Below are positions 1 to 5,154 of a stretch of DNA of 7,065 nucleotides, piece by piece (the stretch's first letter is position 1; the number at the start of each line of letters is the position of its first letter). The DNA is from Patescibacteria group bacterium (GTDB lineage Bacteria > Patescibacteriota > Minisyncoccia > Phycocordibacterales > UBA5272): the NCBI GenBank assembly GCA_030916975.1, contig JAUPVO010000025.1, positions 1-7,065 on the forward strand, given 5' to 3'. The position numbers and the translations under genes were made by a program. The notes beneath the pieces are model-generated. The model searched no databases. It was given only the letters and a program-made list of their open reading frames with translations, and was not told the origin of the DNA.

Positions 1-4
1 TACT

Positions 5-39
5 ATAACAGTTTTAATTATTAATATTAATACTGTTAT
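5..39. repeat. AT-rich imperfect palindrome
   Basis: ATAACAGT at 5-12 is the exact reverse complement of ACTGTTAT at 32-39. After one mismatch (13/31) the pairing continues with 14-18 against 26-30, leaving a 7-base centre. The resulting hairpin has 13 pairs, of which only two are G:C. It could be a weak terminator of a gene lying left of the window, an operator, or chance in DNA where only 7 of the first 60 bases are G or C. Two other hairpins in this window follow genes, which slightly favours the terminator reading. Confidence 0.35.
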
Positions 40-76
40 TCATATTATATATTTAAGAAAATATTAGAGATAAAAG

Positions 77-85
77 TTATCCACA
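77..85 (+). promoter_or_regulatory. Candidate DnaA box (TTATCCACA)
   Basis: TTATCCACA is an exact match to the bacterial DnaA-box consensus TTATNCACA. A second copy with one mismatch, TTATTCATA, lies at 36-44. Both are in the very AT-rich, gene-free stretch 1-237, which holds no other feature I can support. A single perfect 9-mer is weak evidence: it could mark a DnaA-regulated promoter, part of an origin extending left of the window, or coincidence. No dnaA, dnaN, rpmH or rnpA gene is visible to support an origin. Confidence 0.3.
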
Positions 86-237
86 GAAAAAAAGAAAATT
101 TGTAGCATATTGACAGTTCTAAATAAAATAAGTGATAAGTGTTTAGTAATATTTTTAATTATTAACTTTTTTATTATAAAATTAATAAAAATAAAATTAA
201 AAAAGTGAATATGAATAGAAAGTTTTTCAAATCTATA

Positions 238-246
238 TGATATAAT
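238..246 (+). promoter_or_regulatory. Extended -10 promoter of the DUF192 gene
   Basis: TGATATAAT is a perfect TATAAT (241-246) with the upstream TGn extension. No convincing -35 lies 16-18 bases upstream, which fits an extended -10 promoter. Transcription would start near 253, leaving a leader of about 15 bases before the ATG at 269. The only purine-rich element, AAAGGA at 251-256, sits 12 bases before the ATG and partly upstream of the predicted transcript start, so it may not act as a ribosome binding site. Confidence 0.6.
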
Positions 247-268
247 TGTTAAAGGAAATTTAACAAAC

Positions 269-796
269 ATGTCTTTGTACAATGATCATCAGAAGTTATA
301 TTACTTTATATTTATAGGTTTTATTTTTACTATTTTTGTAACTGTTATATATTTATCATTTGATAATCATATTATTGTTTACGACAAGAATAAGTCAGTT
401 TACAGAATAACTAATTCCATCAGTTATAATAAAACTATTCTTATTGATAGTAGCACCAATAGATATGTTATCAAAACTAATGTAGCAGCTGATCCAAAGT
501 CACGAGCGGAAGGTCTTAGCGGAACTGCCAGTCTCTGTGAGGATTGTGGCAAGTATTTTATCTTCGACAAGGAAGGTTATTACCCATTTTGGATGAAAGA
601 GATGAATTATGATTTGGATATTATATATATAGACAAAGATAACAAGATTGTAAATATTTTTGAAAATGTTAAGAAGGAGTCTTATCCTGATGTTATAGAG
701 AATTCGATGCCAGCCAAGTATGTATTAGAAGTTAATTCTGGAATTGTGGCTGAATATGGGATGGGGGTGGGAGATGGTGTAGAGCTAGTAGACTAA
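269..796 (+). CDS. Membrane-anchored DUF192 family protein
   Basis: A 175-residue protein with one hydrophobic segment (about residues 11-30) near the N-terminus, followed by an extracytoplasmic DUF192 domain (about 65-172). Family hallmarks are visible in order: the A-x-x-x-x-x-R-A-x-G-L stretch (73-83), FWMK (107-110), an LDIIYID-like strand (116-122), and PAKYVLEVNSG (148-158) followed by G-x-G-D. These proteins are small beta-rich domains of unknown biochemical function, common as secreted or anchored proteins in many bacteria. The segment has no obvious signal-peptidase or lipobox site, so it probably acts as a membrane anchor. An unusual Cys-Glu-Asp-Cys pair (C90, C93) lies where I would expect only acidic or small residues. 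The start at 269 is chosen because it is the first ATG after a strong -10 element. The gene appears to be monocistronic, ending 16 bases before the -35 of rnpB, with no terminator hairpin visible. Confidence 0.85.
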   Translation: MSLYNDHQKLYYFIFIGFIFTIFVTVIYLSFDNHIIVYDKNKSVYRITNSISYNKTILIDSSTNRYVIKTNVAADPKSRAEGLSGTASLCEDCGKYFIFDKEGYYPFWMKEMNYDLDIIYIDKDNKIVNIFENVKKESYPDVIENSMPAKYVLEVNSGIVAEYGMGVGDGVELVD

Positions 797-811
797 AATA
801 GATTCACAACC

Positions 812-840
812 TTAACCAAACATTTTTAATATGTTATACT
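812..840 (+). promoter_or_regulatory. rnpB promoter
   Basis: A -35 element TTAACC (812-817, four of six matches to TTGACA) is separated by exactly 17 bases from TATACT (835-840). The -10 carries a TGT extension (832-834). The predicted start, about seven bases downstream, falls at 846-848, which is where the RNase P RNA P1 helix begins (847), so the sequence gives an independent check on the RNA 5' end. Confidence 0.75.
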
Positions 841-846
841 TTTCTA

Positions 847-1162
847 GTTGCTTGGGTAGATGCGCAAATTCTTTTTTAAAGATGAGTGAGGAAAGTCCGA
901 ACACACAAGTTCACTTATTGTGACTAAGGGTAATAGGTAACACCTATACGTAGTAATACGCGAGTTGCGAACAGAAACGATCCTATTAAGTTAGGCTGAA
1001 ACGGCTAAATACTTATCCGTGTGCAAGACCGTGCTCTAAGATAAATTTATTTTATGTAAGAGAGTCGTCGCAAAGATATATATGGTGACATATATGCAAG
1101 ACAAATATCTACACATACAATGCGATTGTATTGTTGGACAGAATTCGGCTTATAGAGCAACA
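847..1162 (+). ncRNA. rnpB: RNase P RNA (reduced A-type-like form)
   Basis: Catalytic RNA of ribonuclease P, which removes 5' leaders from tRNA precursors. Diagnostic conserved blocks are present in order: AGGAAAGTCCG (889-899, 5' half of P4), ACAGAAAC (974-981), a TGAAA stretch in the central domain, GCAAGACAAATA (1096-1107), and ACAGAATTCGGCTTATAG (1138-1155, 3' half of P4). P4 pairs as CCGAA with TTCGG. The ends close as P1: GTTGCTT (847-853) with GAGCAAC (1155-1161). A hairpin with a GTGA (GNRA) tetraloop lies at 1078-1095. At about 316 nt it is shorter than the roughly 377-nt E. coli RNA. The space between the last two conserved blocks is only 30 bases and holds one hairpin (1115-1131), so the P15-P18 module, including the L15 GGU that binds the tRNA 3' end, appears to be missing. 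P2 may be GTAGAT (856-861) with ATCTAC (1107-1112). A promoter and a terminator flank it, so it is an independent unit. Confidence 0.93.
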
Positions 1163-1204
1163 GAACAGAAAAACCTTCTTTAATAAAAGAAGGTTTTTCT
1201 GTTC
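1163..1204 (+). terminator. rnpB intrinsic terminator
   Basis: A perfect 19-bp hairpin: 1163-1181 pairs with 1186-1204 around an AATA loop. The inner core CCTTCTTT/AAAGAAGG is followed at once by TTTTT (1194-1198), the classic intrinsic-terminator arrangement. The matching AAAAA on the left arm would let it work in the opposite direction too. It begins directly after the P1 helix of RNase P RNA, so the primary transcript would need 3' trimming. Confidence 0.88.
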
Positions 1205-1212
1205 ATTAAATA

Positions 1213-1221
1213 TGTTATAAT
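1213..1221 (+). promoter_or_regulatory. Extended -10 promoter of the ABC exporter gene
   Basis: TGTTATAAT, a perfect TATAAT (1216-1221) with TGn extension, lies nine bases after the rnpB terminator. No recognisable -35 is seen; the expected position falls in the T-run of the terminator. Transcription would start near 1228, giving a leader of about 15 bases. The GGAG at 1223-1226 would lie before the transcript start, so it is probably not a ribosome binding site. Confidence 0.65.
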
Positions 1222-1243
1222 TGGAGCGAGATTACAACTTCCT

Positions 1244-3004
1244 ATGCAAAAATACTTTTCTACTATTTGGAGATTGTGGGTTCTTTTGAAACCTTTTCAT
1301 AAGGATTTTTATTTGCAATTATTTTTCATTATTATTACTCAGGCTTCAGGAATATTTTTTATATTTTTAACCTCTAAGCTTTTAGATAATATAATTAATA
1401 AGGATTTTAAGTTGGCTTTCTCTATCGCTGTTTTATTTTTCGTTTTAAGAATTGTTTATATTATAATAGACCAGATAGCAGATGTGCATAGTTTTAAAAG
1501 ATTAGAGATGTGGGTGCAGCAGTATTTACAAGAATATTCTTTTAAAAATATTTTTAAATTAAACCCTTCCCAATATCAAGAGGATCATAGCGCTATCAAG
1601 ATACAAGTAATTAATAGAGGAGAGCAGTCCTCAGAACGAATAATCAATAAGATATTATTAGAGCTGCTGCCAGTGATTGTTCAGATTTTCTTCTCTCTTT
1701 TGATGATATTATTCTATTCCAAAGTTATATTTTTAATAGTATTTATTTCTCTTATGATAGTTGTGTTCTGGAGCTATACCTTTGCAGGATATCATAGACC
1801 TTTTATAAAAGAGAATATGGATAATTGGGATGTTTTTCAAAAGGTTAGATTTGAAGCTTTCCAGCATTTGTATCTTATAAAAATAATGTCTATTGTAGAT
1901 AAGTTTTCTACTAAGTATATGAAAGACAGAAAGAAAATATTAGATTATTCTATTTTTGTCTGGATGAAGTCCTTGAATCACGGCTTCAAACGCAGAACTT
2001 TTCTTACTGTAAGCAGAAACATATCAACTTTTTATCTTGTTTATCAAGCCTATCTAGGCCTTATAACTGTTGGAGGTATATATGCCGTTTGGCAATATAT
2101 CAATAATGTTTATGATCAAATCCAAACTATTGTGAGAGCGATGAGGGACTTACCTCTTAATTTTGTTGAGCTAGAGAAGTATTTAGCTATTATAGATAAA
2201 GAGCCAGAGTTCAAGGAAAAAGGAGAATATCAATTCAAAGATGGAGATATTCGAATAGAAAATCTTAATTTTAAATATCCAAAAAGTGAGAGTTATGTTC
2301 TTCACAACATAAACATGAATATAAAACGTGGACAAAAAGTAGCGTTGGTGGGGCATTCTGGTGGTGGCAAAACAACTATAACTAAGCTACTACTCAGAGC
2401 CTATGATTATCATGAAGGTAGGATTTTTATAAATAATATAGAGCTACATGAAATTGATTCGGATAGTTTACGTAGAAGTATAGGATATGTGGAGCAACAT
2501 GTAGAGCTTTTTGATGATACGGTCAAAAATAATATTTTACTTTCAGTAGAAGAAAGTAAATTAAAAGAATGGGAAAAAGAAAACATTATTGACCAGAAGC
2601 TAGAAGATGTAGCCAAGCTAACAAGAATAGATCAGTTTTATCATAGGCTGGGTGAGGAAAAATTTAATACTGAGATCGGAGAGAGGGGTATTAAGCTTTC
2701 TGGGGGGGAGAGGCAGCGTGTTGGTATAGCTCGCTCTATAATAAGAGATCCAAGCATATTGATTTTCGATGAGGCTACTTCAGCTCTGGATACAGTTAAT
2801 GAACAGTTTATAAAAGAAGCTATAGACAATGTTAGTAAGGATAGAACTTCTATAATAATAGCTCACAGGCTTTCGACAGTAGTAGATAGTGACATTATAT
2901 TTGTTTTTGATAAAGGAGAAATAGTAGATAGTGGAACCCATACTCACCTTTTGCAAAACTCTCTAAAATACAAAGAGTTAATCGAAGCTCAGGAATTACA
3001 TTAA
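1244..3004 (+). CDS. ABC exporter, fused membrane and ATPase half-transporter
   Basis: A 586-residue half-transporter of the type IV (MsbA/MdlB-like) exporter fold, expected to act as a dimer in the cytoplasmic membrane. The N-terminal half has about six membrane segments (two between roughly 22 and 80, two between 137 and 183, and two between about 250 and 290). The ATPase domain (about 334-580) has all the usual motifs: A-loop Tyr345, Walker A GHSGGGKT (370-377, Lys376), Q-loop Gln418, signature LSGGERQR (485-492), Walker B ending in Asp509 with catalytic Glu510, D-loop SALD, and switch His541. It therefore looks competent for ATP hydrolysis. A charged, Lys/Glu-rich stretch of about 15-20 residues after Q-loop (near 432-450) seems longer than in typical homologues. 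The substrate cannot be told from sequence; lipid, peptide or drug export are all possible. No second half-transporter is adjacent, which suggests a homodimer. The gene opens a three-gene envelope group ending at the hairpin at 5107. Confidence 0.93.
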   Translation: MQKYFSTIWRLWVLLKPFHKDFYLQLFFIIITQASGIFFIFLTSKLLDNIINKDFKLAFSIAVLFFVLRIVYIIIDQIADVHSFKRLEMWVQQYLQEYSFKNIFKLNPSQYQEDHSAIKIQVINRGEQSSERIINKILLELLPVIVQIFFSLLMILFYSKVIFLIVFISLMIVVFWSYTFAGYHRPFIKENMDNWDVFQKVRFEAFQHLYLIKIMSIVDKFSTKYMKDRKKILDYSIFVWMKSLNHGFKRRTFLTVSRNISTFYLVYQAYLGLITVGGIYAVWQYINNVYDQIQTIVRAMRDLPLNFVELEKYLAIIDKEPEFKEKGEYQFKDGDIRIENLNFKYPKSESYVLHNINMNIKRGQKVALVGHSGGGKTTITKLLLRAYDYHEGRIFINNIELHEIDSDSLRRSIGYVEQHVELFDDTVKNNILLSVEESKLKEWEKENIIDQKLEDVAKLTRIDQFYHRLGEEKFNTEIGERGIKLSGGERQRVGIARSIIRDPSILIFDEATSALDTVNEQFIKEAIDNVSKDRTSIIIAHRLSTVVDSDIIFVFDKGEIVDSGTHTHLLQNSLKYKELIEAQELH

Positions 3005-3033
3005 TAAAACAAATCAAAACATTAAGTCTTTTG

Positions 3034-3042
3034 TGTTATAAT
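3034..3042 (+). promoter_or_regulatory. Extended -10 promoter of murJ
   Basis: TGTTATAAT with TATAAT at 3037-3042, 21 bases before the murJ ATG. No -35 match lies at the right distance. The predicted start near 3049 leaves a leader of about 15 bases with no Shine-Dalgarno sequence. No terminator separates murJ from the exporter gene upstream, so transcription from that gene could also reach murJ. Confidence 0.6.
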
Positions 3043-3063
3043 AATTTGAATATATAATTTATT

Positions 3064-4344
3064 ATGTCTTCTATAATAAAAGGCTCTGCGATAATTGCTT
3101 TTTTAGGAGTTTTCTCTCAATTTTTAGGTCTTGTAAGGGATAGGCTACTAGCTTCGCATGTCGGAATAGGTATTAATCTAGATTCTTATTATACAGCTTT
3201 TAGGGTGCCAGACTTTATTTACGGGGTAGTTCTAGCTTTTATAGGAGCTGTTACCATTTTACCTCTGATATCTAGTTATGTATCAAATAAAGACGACCAT
3301 CAGCTTTCTAAGATTTATGGTAGTATTTTTAATTTCTTTACATTAACAACAATAGGAGCTTCTGTTGTCGCATTTATTTTTATGCCACAAATAGTTTCTT
3401 TCTTTGCGTATGATAACGTTCAGTTTATAGCCAATTTGTCGAGAATACTTTTGATTCAAGTTATAATTTTGTCTGTATCTAATTTATTTTCAGTTATATC
3501 TCAAGCATATAAACAGTTTCTGATTTTTGCGTTAGCGCCTATTTTTTATAATATTGGTATTATCATTGGAGTTCTCTATTTTTATAAGTCTTTGGGAGTT
3601 ACTGGTATAGTTTATGGTGTTGTTCTAGGAGCATTAATGCATCTATGTATTCAGTCCATTACTATTATAAGAAGTAACATTAGGTTTAGTTTCAATATTG
3701 ATATGAATATAGTTGGGCAGCATTTTAAGATAGCGTGGCCTCGGTCACTTGCTTTAGGATTGCAGCAATTGAGACTTATTGTTATAACTTTTTTTGCAAG
3801 TCTTTTTGGAGAAGGAGCTCTTAGTATATTTACTTTAGCTACAGCACTTACAGGTATACCAGTACAGTTTATTGGTGTTAGTTATGCCACAGCTAGTTAT
3901 CCAGTTATGTCAGAATATTATGAGAATCAAAATCATGATGAATTTAATCGTGTGGCCAAAAAGGGTTTTAATTATCTTTTTTTACTCGGTATAGCTTCTA
4001 GTATATTTTTCTTTTTGTTTTCATTTTTAATAACTAAACTTATTCTTAATGCGAGTAGTTATGATACTTATAGGATATCTTTGATGGTCTCAATCTTATC
4101 TTACTCTATAGTTACTCAAATCGTAAACTATTATCTAGGTAGAGTATTTTTTGCGACGAGGCACAATATGGTGCCTTTAATATCCCAGTTCCTATTCTTT
4201 ACTGTTATGATTTGTGTTATGGCTATTGGTTATTTTTACAAATATGATTATCTTACGCTCGGTTATGCTATTGTAAGTGCTTCATTTTCTGAATTTTTAT
4301 TTTTGACATCTTTTTACTATTTAAAATTTTTATTTAAAAAATAA
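3064..4344 (+). CDS. murJ: MurJ/MviN-family lipid II flippase, short form
   Basis: An integral membrane protein of 426 residues in the MOP/MATE-like superfamily. MurJ flips the undecaprenyl-linked peptidoglycan precursor lipid II across the cytoplasmic membrane. Family hallmarks are the N-terminal LGLVRDRLLAS stretch (residues 21-31; Arg25, Asp26, Arg27), D-S-Y-Y-T-A-F-R-V-P (40-49), the G-A-x-T-I-L-P element of helix 2, and AWPRSL (224-229) opening the second half, followed by a pattern ending ATASYPVMSEYY. I count about 12 hydrophobic helices. E. coli MurJ has 511 residues and 14 helices, so the last two, which help form the lipid-tail groove, appear absent; the protein ends naturally with LKFLFKK. 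A Wzx-like or other MOP flippase is the alternative, but the N-terminal motif favours MurJ. It starts 59 bases after the exporter stop, and the stop codon nearly abuts the next promoter. Confidence 0.88.
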   Translation: MSSIIKGSAIIAFLGVFSQFLGLVRDRLLASHVGIGINLDSYYTAFRVPDFIYGVVLAFIGAVTILPLISSYVSNKDDHQLSKIYGSIFNFFTLTTIGASVVAFIFMPQIVSFFAYDNVQFIANLSRILLIQVIILSVSNLFSVISQAYKQFLIFALAPIFYNIGIIIGVLYFYKSLGVTGIVYGVVLGALMHLCIQSITIIRSNIRFSFNIDMNIVGQHFKIAWPRSLALGLQQLRLIVITFFASLFGEGALSIFTLATALTGIPVQFIGVSYATASYPVMSEYYENQNHDEFNRVAKKGFNYLFLLGIASSIFFFLFSFLITKLILNASSYDTYRISLMVSILSYSIVTQIVNYYLGRVFFATRHNMVPLISQFLFFTVMICVMAIGYFYKYDYLTLGYAIVSASFSEFLFLTSFYYLKFLFKK

Positions 4345-4346
4345 AA

Positions 4347-4355
4347 TGTTATAAT
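4347..4355 (+). promoter_or_regulatory. Extended -10 promoter of the DsbA-like gene
   Basis: TGTTATAAT with TATAAT at 4350-4355 begins two bases after the murJ stop codon. The predicted start near 4362 gives a leader of about 43 bases, longer than for the other protein genes. A second TATAAT at 4362-4367 and TATAAA at 4384-4389 are alternatives nearer the ATG at 4405. TATCTA (4358-4363) and TAGATA (4380-4385) could pair as a weak leader hairpin. No Shine-Dalgarno sequence precedes the ATG. Confidence 0.55.
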
Positions 4356-4404
4356 TGTATCTATAATTATAAACACAGTTAGATATAAAATAAATACAAA
4401 TAAT

Positions 4405-5070
4405 ATGTCACAAACTCACACAAATAAAAATATGTTTTCAATCAAACATATTGTAATTGCTCTTATAGTTCTACTTGTTGCATTTTTTGCTTGGTGGTCT
4501 TATATGGAGAATGCAAAAAAGAGTGGCCCGGTTCAGATTTCTATTTCAGAATCTGATCATTCTATTGGTAACAAAGATTCTAAAGTTCACATTATAGAAT
4601 ATGCAGATTTTCAGTGTCCTTATTGCGCTTCTTATGATCCAGTTGTATCTCAGTTTTTAGCTAAGAATAATGATAAAGTTTATTATACTTTCAAACATTT
4701 CCCATTAATCAGTATACATCAAAATACTATGACAGCAGCTATAGGATCTGAAGCAGCTGCCAGACAAGGTAAATTCTGGGAGTATAAAAAAGTAGTATTT
4801 GAGAATCAAAAAGATTGGGAAAGTTCACTTGAGGCTGAAGATAAAATTGCTTCTTATCTACCAGCTATTGGCATTGATGTTAACAAATGGAAAGAAGATA
4901 TGAAAGATCCAAAGCTCCAAGATATAGTTATGAATAGTTATAAAGAGGCTATGAGTATCGGAATAAGTGGAACTCCTAGTATAATAATCAATGGGGAAAG
5001 GGTAGATTTGAATCAGGTATCTACACTTGAAGATCTTCAGAAGTATGTAGATAATGAACTTGCAAAATAA
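4405..5070 (+). CDS. Membrane-anchored DsbA-like thiol:disulfide oxidoreductase
   Basis: A 221-residue protein with one N-terminal membrane segment (about 15-31, ending in aromatic FFAWWS) and an extracytoplasmic thioredoxin-fold domain of the Thioredoxin_4/DsbA (BdbD-like) group. The redox site is Cys-Pro-Tyr-Cys (71-74), preceded by the usual E-Y-A-D-F-Q strand (65-70). The helical insertion follows, with FKHFPL (96-101), Q-N-T-M-T-A-A and the E-A-A-A-R-Q-G-K-F-W segment (116-125). The cis-proline loop is Gly-Thr-Pro (189-191), followed by SIIINGE. All catalytic elements are intact. It should introduce or isomerise disulfides in proteins outside the membrane. It needs a reoxidising partner (DsbB or VKOR type), which is not in this window. 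Possible clients include the upstream DUF192 protein, which has a CxxC pair on the same side of the membrane. The hairpin at 5107 follows the gene. Confidence 0.92.
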   Translation: MSQTHTNKNMFSIKHIVIALIVLLVAFFAWWSYMENAKKSGPVQISISESDHSIGNKDSKVHIIEYADFQCPYCASYDPVVSQFLAKNNDKVYYTFKHFPLISIHQNTMTAAIGSEAAARQGKFWEYKKVVFENQKDWESSLEAEDKIASYLPAIGIDVNKWKEDMKDPKLQDIVMNSYKEAMSIGISGTPSIIINGERVDLNQVSTLEDLQKYVDNELAK

Positions 5071-5084
5071 GCAAAAGATTAATC

Positions 5085-5113
5085 TGGAAAATTAAATCAA
5101 AATATGATAAAAT
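5085..5113 (+). promoter_or_regulatory. Candidate lepA promoter
   Basis: TGGAAA (5085-5090, four of six matches to TTGACA) is spaced 17 bases from TAAAAT (5108-5113), which carries a TGA extension (5105-5107). Transcription would begin near 5120, within the loop region of the downstream hairpin, giving a leader of about 35 bases to the ATG at 5155. The -10 sequence doubles as part of the left arm of the terminator hairpin. A TATACT at 5148-5153 is too close to the ATG to serve as lepA's promoter unless translation began further in. Confidence 0.5.
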
Positions 5114-5138
5114 ATCCTTTAAGTAAAGGATATTTTAT
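5107..5138 (+). terminator. Hairpin terminator after the DsbA-like gene
   Basis: A perfect 14-bp stem, 5107-5120 with 5125-5138, closes an AAGT loop. The strongest part is TATCCTTT/AAAGGATA, and the right side runs into TTTTATTTATT, a U-rich tract typical of intrinsic terminators. Only two pairs are G:C, so efficiency is uncertain. It lies 36 bases after the stop codon of the DsbA-like gene and would end the exporter-murJ-dsbA transcripts. A transcript started at the lepA promoter would lack the left arm and escape it. Confidence 0.65.
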
Positions 5139-5154
5139 TTATTCAATTATACTT

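Noticed and set aside
110..139. Perfect TTGACA at 110-115 as a separate promoter
   Set aside because: The best -10 at usable spacing is GATAAG with 18 bases, far weaker than the other promoters here, and no gene starts soon after it.
64..282. Minus-strand open frame of 72 codons in the leading AT-rich region
   Set aside because: It is low-complexity Ile/Phe/Asn-rich translation of AT-rich DNA, overlaps the DUF192 promoter and start, and has no recognisable domain.
2702..2708. Run of seven G in the ABC signature motif as a possible slippage site or frameshift
   Set aside because: The frame stays intact across it and encodes the expected Ser-Gly-Gly-Glu; the run follows from the Gly-Gly codons.
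2410..2829. Two minus-strand open frames inside the ABC exporter gene
   Set aside because: They are antisense shadows of the strongly conserved ATPase domain, Ser-rich, with no family features.
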